Shown here one piece after another: positions 15,828-23,462 of a DNA stretch of 48,250 bases (position 1 is the first letter of the stretch; each line of letters begins with the position of its first letter). Where the stretch lies: the NCBI GenBank assembly GCA_002070025.1, contig MWCL01000013.1, positions 1-48,250 on the forward strand. The letters run 5' to 3'. Under the pieces are notes generated by a model. It saw only the letters and a program-made list of their open reading frames with translations. It searched no databases and was not told the DNA's origin. The stretch is from Spirochaetes bacterium ADurb.Bin215. GTDB lineage: Bacteria; Spirochaetota; Spirochaetia; Treponematales; Treponemataceae. A program made the position numbers and the translations under genes.

Positions 15828-17273
15828 TTAATATCGAGAGTAGTTCGGTGCCTCCTGGGTAATCGTTACGTCATGCGCATGGCTTTCCCGGAGACCCGAC
15901 GCGGTGATCCTAACAAATTTCCGGTAATTCTTCAATTCCTCAATGGACGCGCAGCCGCAATATCCCATACCTTTTCGCAATCCGGAGACCATCTGGTGCA
16001 AAAACGGCTTGAGTTCACCCTTGTAGGGTACGCGGCCTTCAATACCTTCCGGTACGGGAGTCTCATCTTTGGCGATACCGTAACGGTCGCCGGAGCCGTC
16101 CTTGATGGCGCCGAGACTACCCATGCCGCGGTATTCCTTGTAGAACCGGCCGTCCATGATGATTTCGCGTCCGGGAGCTTCCTTGAGGCCGGCAAAGAGG
16201 TTGCCGATCATGACCACGTTCGCACCGGCGGCGATAGCCTTGGTAATGTCACCCGAAAACTTGATGCCGCCGTCGGCGACTACCGGGATATTAGATTTGA
16301 GGGCTTCCTCGGCGCAGGCGCAGACTGCAGAGAACTGGGCGACACCGATACCCGAAACAACGCGGGTGGTACAGATGGATCCGGGACCCACACCGATCTT
16401 CACGGCATCCGCGCCGGCGTCAATGAGGTGCCGGGTTCCTGCTGCGGTGGCGACATTTCCGCCGATCACCGGAAGATCCGGGAACTGCTTTTTGATACTC
16501 CGCACCGCCTCAATAACGCCTTTCGAATCGCCATGCGCGGTATCGAGGACGACGAAGTCGACCTTTGCCTCCGCAAGAAGGGGCAGACGGACTGACCAGT
16601 CGTTGTTGCTGATCGCGGCGCCCACAATGAGGCGGCCTTTCGCATCGCGCGCGGCGTTGGGAAAGAGCTCCTGCTTTTCCATATCTTTCACGGTAATAAG
16701 CCCGGTAAGATGACCGGAATTATCGATAACCGGCAGCTTCTCGATGCGGTGTTTGTCGAATTTCTCGCGCGCGTCGTCCACGGAGGGTTTTCCCTCGGTT
16801 ACGACCATTTCCTTGGTCATCACGTCGCGGACCAGCAGGCTGTCATCCTTGCAGAACCGGAGATCACGGCCGGTAATGATGCCGACGAGCTTTCCTTCGC
16901 CGGTAATGACGGGAAGACCCGATACGTTGTAGCGGTGCATCGTCTGTTTTACGTCGCCGATCGTCCGGTCATCTTCCACCGTAACCGGTGATTCGATAAC
17001 CCAATTCAGGTAACGCTTTGCGTTTGACACCTGTTCGGCCTGGACTTTGGGTGAAAGGTTGCGGTGAATAACCCCGGCTGCTCCTTCAAGGGCAAGCGCG
17101 ACCGCCATTTTTTCTTCGGTAACGGTATCCATGGCGGCTGAAATGACCGGAACATTGAGCCGGACGTCCCGCACGAGAATGGTGCTCACATCGGCCTCGC
17201 GGGGGAGTACTTCGGAATAGCCCGGCTCCAGCAGTACGTCGTCGTACGACAAGGTTTCATTGATTGTTATCAT
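15828..17273 (-). CDS. guaB: Inosine-5'-monophosphate dehydrogenase
   Basis: A 481-residue enzyme oxidising IMP to XMP with NAD, the committing step to GMP. The barrel begins [17 protein letters not shown]. Two CBS domains interrupt it at about 92-205 ([29 protein letters not shown]), as is usual. The catalytic loop [22 protein letters not shown]-like segment (here with VAQ) carries the active cysteine, and the flap region [10 protein letters not shown] is present. AGGAGA precedes the ATG. It lies between purB and purA, so the AMP and GMP branches from IMP are expressed together. Confidence 0.95.
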   Translation of the reverse strand: [481 protein letters not shown]

Positions 17274-17295
17274 ATATCTCTCCTATTGGTTGCTC

Positions 17296-18720
17296 TCATG
17301 AACGGGCTATGTTCCCGTATTTCTCCGCGAGGCGTTTGGCCTTTTCGGCGGCCAGACCCCGGTAACGTTCCGGATTCGCAAAGAACCCTTCCGGATCATC
17401 CATGCCGAGTTTCTTGAGCTGACCGGTTATCCGGGCGAAAGCGTCGGCATTCTTCTTGAGCGCCTCGAAAAAGCTTATGCGGTTGGTTTCCGCATCAAGC
17501 GTAATGGTTCTGATAACTTCATGCGCGTCCGATATGCCGGATTCGGCGAGCAGGATGTACGCGGGCTCGGCGAGCACGCCGCCGGAAACCTTGCCGCCTG
17601 AGTTCGCGAGATTCCGCGCCATGCCTTCTCGGTCCGCCTGTACGCCGGATACCACGCTCTTCATGCGGGAAACCGCGAGGGCGAATCCGGCAAGATAGTC
17701 GGCCACAAAACGCTGGCTCGCCGAATTGGTAAGATCCCGCTGGTGCTCGGATATCTGGTCCATGAAAAAGGTCATGACGCGCGGCGCAAAGGCTTTCCAC
17801 AGGCTCTTTACGTGCTCGGAGTTCCAGGGGTTCCGCTTTTGCGGCATGGTGGACGAGCCGACCTGGGTTGCGCTGAAATATTCGAATACTTCGCCCACTT
17901 CCGAACGCTGCAGGTTCCGCAGGTCGTCCGCGAGATTCGCGATAACGCCGAAGGCAACATTGCATTCAAGGAGGAGACGCAGAAGGTACTCGGGTTCCAC
18001 AAGCTGGGTGGAGTGTTCCGACGGTTCGAGCCCGAGATAGCCGAGGTACCGCTTTTCGAGTTCTTCGGGATCGCGGACGATCATGCTCGTGGCGTTATAC
18101 GCGCCGACCGCGCCGGCGAGTTTTCCCTTGAGCTCATGCGAACGTTTTTCGATTTCCACGATGGACTTTCCGAGCCGGCTCACATATTCGGCAATGGCAA
18201 ACCCGAAGGTAATGGGCACCGCATGCTGACCGTGGGTTCGTCCAACTTCGGGGGTTTCGCTTTCACGGTCGGCGAGGGCGCAGAGCACGGCGAGCAGTTC
18301 CTTGAGCAGGGGCAACAGGACGGTCTGAACACAGTCCCTTACCCGGACGGAAAGCGCGGTGTCGAGAATGTCGACACTGGTCGCGCCAAGGTGTACGAGG
18401 GGCGCCACGGTTTCCGGAACCATGGTCTTGAGGACGTTCACGAGTGCGCGGATGTTATGTTTGGTTTTTTCTTCTTCCGCGTACACCGCTTGCGGATCAA
18501 TAGTTTCGGCAACCGTGTCGAGCGTTTTTTCGATCACGGCATCAAGCTGTCCCCGGAGGGAGAGATGCGCTTTTACGAGTGCGATCTCCGCGCGCGCGCA
18601 GGAAATGATAGCGGCCTGCTCTGAAATGCAATCTGACATGCTGTTGAACACATGCGATTCCGAAAGTGAGTAGCGATGATCAATGGGGGAAATGTTAGAA
18701 AAGATATTACGTGCTTCCAT
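17296..18720 (-). CDS. purB: Adenylosuccinate lyase
   Basis: A 474-residue fumarase/aspartase-superfamily enzyme that cleaves SAICAR and adenylosuccinate in purine synthesis. The family signature GSSTMPQKRNPWNSE is intact, including the mobile serine loop. VGRTHGQHAVPITFGF holds the general-acid histidine and HLGATSVDI the substrate-binding threonine/serine. No ribosome-binding site precedes the ATG; instead a promoter -10 ends five bases before it, so the mRNA is probably leaderless. First gene of the purB-guaB-purA unit. Confidence 0.95.
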   Translation of the reverse strand: MEARNIFSNISPIDHRYSLSESHVFNSMSDCISEQAAIISCARAEIALVKAHLSLRGQLDAVIEKTLDTVAETIDPQAVYAEEEKTKHNIRALVNVLKTMVPETVAPLVHLGATSVDILDTALSVRVRDCVQTVLLPLLKELLAVLCALADRESETPEVGRTHGQHAVPITFGFAIAEYVSRLGKSIVEIEKRSHELKGKLAGAVGAYNATSMIVRDPEELEKRYLGYLGLEPSEHSTQLVEPEYLLRLLLECNVAFGVIANLADDLRNLQRSEVGEVFEYFSATQVGSSTMPQKRNPWNSEHVKSLWKAFAPRVMTFFMDQISEHQRDLTNSASQRFVADYLAGFALAVSRMKSVVSGVQADREGMARNLANSGGKVSGGVLAEPAYILLAESGISDAHEVIRTITLDAETNRISFFEALKKNADAFARITGQLKKLGMDDPEGFFANPERYRGLAAEKAKRLAEKYGNIARS

Positions 18721-18725
18721 GCTAA

Positions 18726-18755
18726 ATTATGCCGCAATCTTGTTCTTTCTGTCAA
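18726..18755 (-). promoter_or_regulatory. Promoter of purB-guaB-purA, predicting a leaderless mRNA
   Basis: On the minus strand, consensus -35 TTGACA (18755-18750), an 18-base spacer and -10 CATAAT (18731-18726). The ATG lies five bases after the -10, so transcription should begin at or next to the start codon. No Shine-Dalgarno sequence is present. Confidence 0.7.
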
Positions 18756-18779
18756 CCCGTGATACGCTGGTTTCACTCC

Positions 18780-20264
18780 ATGAATTTCCTGAAAAAGCTG
18801 AAAGAAACCTGCATAGCCGTTCTCCCCATCTCGGCGGTAGTGATCCTCCTTGCCCTGACCATCACTCCGCTCGAAGGAGCGCTCCTTGTGAAGTTCCTCT
18901 TTGGAACGGTATGGATCATTCTCGGCCTGACCATTTTCCTTACCGGGTGCGACATCGGCATCATGCCCGCGGGGTCCTTTCTGGGCGCCGCGCTTACCGT
19001 GCGCCGGAACTTGCCCCTCCTGCTCGCGTCGGGGCTGCTTATCGGGGTTCTCATAACAATCGCGGAACCGTCGCTGCTCATACTGGGCCAGCAAGCCGAA
19101 AAGACAACCGGAAACGTATCGGCAATGACCCTTGTCTACTGGGTATCCGCCGGCGTCGGTCTCTTTTTGGTCCTGGGCCTCGCGCGCACCGTGTTCCAGA
19201 TACCCTTCCGCCTCATCATCATCGCCGGGTACGCGGTTGTATTTTTGTTTGCCTCAAGGATTTCTCCCGTTTTTGTCGCCCTGGCCTTCGACTCGGGCGG
19301 CGCGACCACCGGACAGATGACCGTCCCCTTCATCATCGCGCTCGGGGTCGGTATTTTCTCGGTCCGAAGCGACCGATCGGCGGAGGACGACAGTTTCGGG
19401 CTCATCGGCATAGCGTCCATCGGGCCCATGCTCGCGGTAGTTCTTTTGGGTCTTGTATCCGGCACGGCCGGCGCGGAACCGCCCGTCGGAGAAGGAGTTC
19501 CCCTCGTCGCAGCGAATGAACAAACCCGCTCCCTGCTCGCCGAATACGCCGCCCTTGCCCCGGAAATTCTCAAAACAGTCGCGCTCGCGCTCACGCCCCT
19601 TGCGGTGATACTCGGATTGTACCAGATTTTCTTGCTGCGCCTGCCGCCCCGTCAGCTTACCCGCATCAGTATCGGTTTCGGGTATACCTGTATCGGTCTC
19701 ATCATCTTCCTTCTTGGAACCAACTCGGCCTTCATACCGGTCGGCAAGGAGGTCGGGTTTCTCCTCGGTCAGCTTGACTATAACCGTATTCTCATACCCC
19801 TGGGGTTTGTGCTCGGGGCGTTGGTTGTTTGCGCGGAACCGGCAATCTGGGTGCTCACGGAAAGCGTGGAAGAGGTATCGGGCGGAAACATCCGAAGACC
19901 GGTACTCCTTACCGCCCTGGCCCTCGGAGTGGCGGCGTCGGTTGGCCTTTCCATGTGGCGCGTTCTGGACGGCTTCAGCATCTGGTACATTCTCGCGCCC
20001 TGGTACGCCGCGGCGATCGCGCTCAGTTTCGCATGTCCGCGCCTCTTCACCGCCATTGCCTTCGACTCCGGCGGCGTCGCGTCCGGGCCGCTATCGAGCA
20101 CCTTTGTACTTGCCCTGCTCATAGGAGCGTCAGAAGCTGTCGGAGGAAATCCCGGAACGGACGCGTTCGGGCTCATAGCCATGATCGCGGTAACCCCGAT
20201 AGTAACCATTCAGATACTCGGCTGGCTCTACGCCCTGTATGCGAAAAAGGGAGGTCACGCATGA
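18780..20264 (+). CDS. DUF1538-family integral membrane protein, two repeats
   Basis: A 494-residue membrane protein with about 12 hydrophobic segments, built as an inverted or tandem repeat of the DUF1538 unit. The family hallmark ALAFDSGGATTGQMTVPFI (about residue 165) recurs as AIAFDSGGVASGPLSSTF in the second half. GCDIGIMPAGSFLG in the first half matches GTNSAFIPVGKEVG in the second. The ATG at 18780 opens a typical basic-then-hydrophobic N-terminus; the ribosome-binding site is poor. The stop overlaps the start of a tandem P-II-like gene (ATGA). A transporter gated by that P-II protein is the natural inference; the substrate is unknown. Confidence 0.85.
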   Translation: MNFLKKLKETCIAVLPISAVVILLALTITPLEGALLVKFLFGTVWIILGLTIFLTGCDIGIMPAGSFLGAALTVRRNLPLLLASGLLIGVLITIAEPSLLILGQQAEKTTGNVSAMTLVYWVSAGVGLFLVLGLARTVFQIPFRLIIIAGYAVVFLFASRISPVFVALAFDSGGATTGQMTVPFIIALGVGIFSVRSDRSAEDDSFGLIGIASIGPMLAVVLLGLVSGTAGAEPPVGEGVPLVAANEQTRSLLAEYAALAPEILKTVALALTPLAVILGLYQIFLLRLPPRQLTRISIGFGYTCIGLIIFLLGTNSAFIPVGKEVGFLLGQLDYNRILIPLGFVLGALVVCAEPAIWVLTESVEEVSGGNIRRPVLLTALALGVAASVGLSMWRVLDGFSIWYILAPWYAAAIALSFACPRLFTAIAFDSGGVASGPLSSTFVLALLIGASEAVGGNPGTDAFGLIAMIAVTPIVTIQILGWLYALYAKKGGHA

Positions 20265-20896
20265 CCCATGATTACGAGATTCATACCATTACGAACCACG
20301 GTCTGGGAGAACGGCTCGCCGCCGTTTCCCGTGAGGCCGGGGCCCGCGGCGGAACGATCATGGTGGGACTCGGCAGCGCCAGTTCTACGCTCCTGCGCAT
20401 GCTCGCCATCGGCGATGTTGAAAAAGATGTACTGGTAACCCTGGTTACCGCGGCGGAAAAGGACGCGGTATATAACGCCATTACCGGGAATTCCCTCGTG
20501 CGGTCACGGAAGCACGCGGGTATTTCCTACTGTATCAAACTGGGAGACGAACCGGTGGACACGAACACACACTACGAACTCATTACCGTAATTTCGAACC
20601 GCGGATACGCGGAAGACATCATGACTGCGGCCCGTAAGGCGGGCGCGCGCGGCGGAACCATTCTCCACGCTCGGGGAACCGGAAAGCCGGAAGACGGCAA
20701 GTTTTTCGGCATTACCATCGTCCCGGAAAAGGAGACGGTGCTCATCCTCGCCGAGCGAACGAACTCGGCCGCCATCAAGGACGCCATCAGCACCCTGCCC
20801 TGCCTGTCAACGCCGGGAATCGGCATACTCTATTGCACACCGGTAAGCGAATTCCGTCTTTTGGGGAAAAACGCCGCTACAGACGGGAAGAAATGA
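20261..20896 (+). CDS. Tandem P-II-like signalling protein
   Basis: A 211-residue cytoplasmic protein made of two P-II (GlnB-like) ferredoxin folds. Repeat one has NHGLGERLAAVSREAGARGG and repeat two has NRGYAEDIMTAARKAGARGG, the GARGG turn being the nucleotide-binding B-loop position. Each is followed by a glycine-rich loop and a strand of the type FGITIVPEKETVLILAE. It lacks the uridylylated tyrosine loop of classical GlnB. GGGAGG lies before the ATG, which overlaps the DUF1538 stop. Its last 20 bases overlap the convergent engB gene. Likely a regulator of the DUF1538 protein. Confidence 0.8.
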   Translation: MTHDYEIHTITNHGLGERLAAVSREAGARGGTIMVGLGSASSTLLRMLAIGDVEKDVLVTLVTAAEKDAVYNAITGNSLVRSRKHAGISYCIKLGDEPVDTNTHYELITVISNRGYAEDIMTAARKAGARGGTILHARGTGKPEDGKFFGITIVPEKETVLILAERTNSAAIKDAISTLPCLSTPGIGILYCTPVSEFRLLGKNAATDGKK

Positions 20897-21455
20897 TTGA
20901 AAGCAGCTGGAGCCTCCCCTGTTTTTTCAGGGACGACGTAGGGATGATGCTGTCCGGAGCCACGGAGAAAAAAGTCTCCCAGGCGCGGATGGTAGCCCGC
21001 CGGTCATTCGAGCCGAGTTTGTCGGCCTTGGTCCCCACCAGAAACACTTCAATGCCCCGTTCCTGAAAATACGCAACGGAATCACGTTCAATCGCGCCCG
21101 GTTCACGGCGCATATCCATCAAAAAAAACATGACCTTGAGTTCTGGCCGCTCATCGCAATATTCCGCGAGCATGCGGTCAAAGGCGGTTTGCTCGGCGGC
21201 GGAGCGGCGCGCGTACCCGTAGCCGGGAAGATCCACGAGGGAAAAGGTCTTGTTGATGAGGAAAAAATTGATTTGTCGCGTCATGCCCGGCCGCGCGCCG
21301 GTTTTAACAAGCGCCTTCCGGTTCACTATCATGTTTATGAGCGACGATTTACCCGCGTTTGACCGGCCGAAAAAGGCAAATTCGGGAACGCGCAAGGCCG
21401 GGTACCCAGGGGGTGCAACGGCACCGGTTATAAAATCCGCGCTGGTTATGGTCAT
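20877..21455 (-). CDS. engB: Ribosome-biogenesis GTP-binding protein EngB/YsxC
   Basis: A 192-residue TRAFAC GTPase needed for large-subunit assembly. The G1 motif is GRSNAGKSSLIN, G2 is the threonine in ARPGMTRQ, G3 is VDLPGYGYA, G4 is GTKADKL and G5 lies near TSSLKKQG. All GTP-binding motifs are intact and the length is normal for the family. GGAGGA precedes the ATG. Its 3' end overlaps the P-II-like gene tail to tail. Confidence 0.95.
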   Translation of the reverse strand: MTITSADFITGAVAPPGYPALRVPEFAFFGRSNAGKSSLINMIVNRKALVKTGARPGMTRQINFFLINKTFSLVDLPGYGYARRSAAEQTAFDRMLAEYCDERPELKVMFFLMDMRREPGAIERDSVAYFQERGIEVFLVGTKADKLGSNDRRATIRAWETFFSVAPDSIIPTSSLKKQGRLQLLSIISSRL

Positions 21456-21473
21456 GCGTTCCTCCGGAGTGCG

Positions 21474-21482
21474 AGTATAGCA
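21474..21482 (-). promoter_or_regulatory. Extended -10 promoter of engB
   Basis: On the minus strand TGC-TATACT, 18 bases before the engB ATG, with room for the GGAGGA ribosome-binding site between. Confidence 0.5.
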
Positions 21483-21542
21483 CGCAAACAGATGCCGGGT
21501 GAAGCGCCAGCGCGCTCCCCGGTACCGTTTATCGTTCCAAAG

Positions 21543-23273
21543 TTACCGCTGAACCGGAACACCCGTCATGGCTTCTACATTCGACTTCCCTGCCGGGACG
21601 AAGGGCATTACCATTTCTTCCGGTTTGATCGCGCAACGGACAAAGCGCGGACCCTTGCCGGAAAACGCGGTTTGTTCCCAGCCGTCCGCGGAGGCATCCA
21701 CGGACCGTATGCCGAAGCCCTCCGCGATTGCCGGCAGATTCGGGCTGCGGATGAAATCCACTGAAAACAGGCGCTTTTCACACAGAAGATCCTGCTGCTG
21801 GCGAACCATGCCGAGCGATCCATTTTCGAGCACGATAACCGTAACATCGAGATCAAGCTCGCACAGTGTCGCGAGTTCCTGAATATTCATCAGTATTGAA
21901 CCATCGCCCGAAATGCACACTACCCGTTTTCCGGGATTCGCAACCGCGGCGCCAATCGCAACCGGCAAGCCGAAGCCCATGGTTCCGAGCGAACCGGAGG
22001 TCAGGAAGGTCCGCGGTTTGGTAATCGGGTAGTACTGCGCCGCCCACATCTGGTGCTGACCGACATCGGTGGTCACGATGATATCGTCCGGGTTCACGCC
22101 GGCGGTTCGTGCCGCTTCGGGAATTGCGGCGATAAACGCGGTGGGGTCGGGATACGCGCCATTCTCCGGCGCTGCGGGAGCAGACGAGGTTTCACGCTTA
22201 ATGCCGGTAAGGCGGTCCATCCAGGCGTTTCGCGTCGCTGAATCTCCCGGGGCAAGATCCCGGAGAATTTGCGCCAATACCGGCACCGCGGACTCTATAT
22301 CTGCGACGATGGCCCTATGCGCGCCAAGTATCTTGTTGATTTCGGCGGCGTCAATGTCCACATGCAAGATCCGCGCGTCGGGACAGAATTTCTGCACGAT
22401 GCCGGTCGCCCGGTCATCGAAGCGCGCGCCGAGGGTCAGAACCACATCGGATTCGTACATGGCCCGGTTGGCGGCGACACTGCCGTGCATGCCGACCATG
22501 CCGAGATGTCCGGGATAACGGCTCGAGACCGCGCCGATGCCCATGAGCGTTGTCACAACGGGCATGGGGAACACGTCCAGCAATTTGCCAATTGCCGAGG
22601 CGGCTTCGGTACTGTTCGCGCCGCCTCCGGCAAAAAGTACCGGACGGGAGGAACCGGCAAGAATCTTTGCGCATTCTTCCAGGAGGCGCGCGAAATCGTC
22701 GACACCGGTTCTGAACCGAACCGCTTTCCGCTCCGGGATCCCCGGTTCGGGCCATGCTTCGAAGCGTGCTTTTTGCAGCTGAATGTCCCTGGGCACATCG
22801 ATCAGAACCGGCCCCGGCCGGCCTTCCGCCGCGGTTACAAAGGCCCGGGGAATGGCGGTCAGGAGTTCTTCGGCGGAGGCAACCATAACGCTGTGCTTGG
22901 TGATGGGAAAGGAAAGACCGAAGGTATCGGCTTCCTGAAACGCGTCCGTACCGATAAGGCTTGTGTTTACCTGTCCGGTAATCGCGACGAGCGGGACCGA
23001 GTCGGAACGGGCGTCGGCAAGAGCCGTGAGCAGATTCATTGCACCCGGTCCGCTGGTAGCCAGACACACGGCCGGTTGTCCGGTTGACCGCGCCATGCCC
23101 TGCGCGAGAAACCCGCCGCCCTGTTCATGGCGGACCAGAATATGCCGGAGATTACTCTTCGACAACTCGTCGTACAATGGAAGGATCGATCCGCCCGGTA
23201 TTCCGGTTACTGTCGTTATACCCTGCCGTTCCAGCATTTTCACGATAATTTGCGCGCCCGTAGCTTCAATCAT
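21543..23273 (-). CDS. ilvB: Acetolactate synthase large (catalytic) subunit
   Basis: A 576-residue thiamine-diphosphate enzyme making acetolactate for valine and leucine (and acetohydroxybutyrate for isoleucine). The N-terminal domain begins MIEATGAQIIVKMLERQG, and the catalytic glutamate lies in VRHEQGGGFLAQGMA. The FAD/TPP middle domain follows. The C-terminal TPP motif is GDGSILMNIQELATL with NGSLGMVRQQQ. ATG 23273 is preceded by GGAGGA. No regulatory subunit gene (ilvN/ilvH) is adjacent. Upstream lies a leader peptide and terminator, suggesting attenuation by leucine/valine supply. Confidence 0.92.
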   Translation of the reverse strand: MIEATGAQIIVKMLERQGITTVTGIPGGSILPLYDELSKSNLRHILVRHEQGGGFLAQGMARSTGQPAVCLATSGPGAMNLLTALADARSDSVPLVAITGQVNTSLIGTDAFQEADTFGLSFPITKHSVMVASAEELLTAIPRAFVTAAEGRPGPVLIDVPRDIQLQKARFEAWPEPGIPERKAVRFRTGVDDFARLLEECAKILAGSSRPVLFAGGGANSTEAASAIGKLLDVFPMPVVTTLMGIGAVSSRYPGHLGMVGMHGSVAANRAMYESDVVLTLGARFDDRATGIVQKFCPDARILHVDIDAAEINKILGAHRAIVADIESAVPVLAQILRDLAPGDSATRNAWMDRLTGIKRETSSAPAAPENGAYPDPTAFIAAIPEAARTAGVNPDDIIVTTDVGQHQMWAAQYYPITKPRTFLTSGSLGTMGFGLPVAIGAAVANPGKRVVCISGDGSILMNIQELATLCELDLDVTVIVLENGSLGMVRQQQDLLCEKRLFSVDFIRSPNLPAIAEGFGIRSVDASADGWEQTAFSGKGPRFVRCAIKPEEMVMPFVPAGKSNVEAMTGVPVQR

Positions 23274-23289
23274 TTTTTCCTCCTGGATC

Positions 23290-23338
23290 AAAAAAAAACC
23301 CCCCGGCTCTGCCGGAGGGTTTCGTATCAATTACGAAA
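23290..23338 (-). terminator. Attenuator-type terminator in the ilvB leader
   Basis: Minus strand: first a 7-base stem (TTTCGTA/TACGAAA, 23338-23320), then a 9-base GC-rich stem (CCCTCCGGC with GCCGGGGGG, one U-G pair, loop AGA, 23319-23299) and nine T. It lies between the leader-peptide stop and the ilvB ribosome-binding site, as in attenuated amino-acid operons. I could not find a clean competing antiterminator. Confidence 0.75.
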
Positions 23339-23340
23339 GC

Positions 23341-23433
23341 TCATGCCTGCGACAGACGCATTCTCTTCTTGTGTACGACGACGACGAGGAGAACTAGTAC
23401 TGTTGCAAGACCGAATATTGCATTCATATTCAT
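23341..23433 (-). CDS. Candidate ilvB leader peptide, 30 residues, rich in Val/Leu
   Basis: A small frame of 30 residues ending two bases before the attenuator hairpins. After MNMNAIFG it reads LATVLVLLVVVV, then HKKRMRLSQA and stop. Six valines and four leucines within 12 residues recall the ivbL leader peptide of E. coli ilvB. In the attenuation model, a shortage of charged Val/Leu tRNA would stall the ribosome and prevent the terminator. There is no Shine-Dalgarno sequence; the promoter predicts a transcript starting at the second ATG (23427), giving a leaderless 28-residue version. Alternative reading: a tiny one-helix membrane protein, since the valine stretch is followed by basic residues. 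Confidence 0.6.
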   Translation of the reverse strand: MNMNAIFGLATVLVLLVVVVHKKRMRLSQA

Positions 23434-23462
23434 ACTTTATGCATAATTATGCATCCTGTCAA
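23434..23462 (-). promoter_or_regulatory. Promoter of the ilv leader/ilvB with palindromic operator in the spacer
   Basis: Minus strand: consensus -35 TTGACA (23462-23457), 17-base spacer, -10 TAAAGT (23439-23434). A perfect 16-base palindrome, ATGCATAATTATGCAT (23439-23454), fills the spacer and touches the -10, a classic repressor position. The -35 overlaps the end of the symporter gene. Confidence 0.6.
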
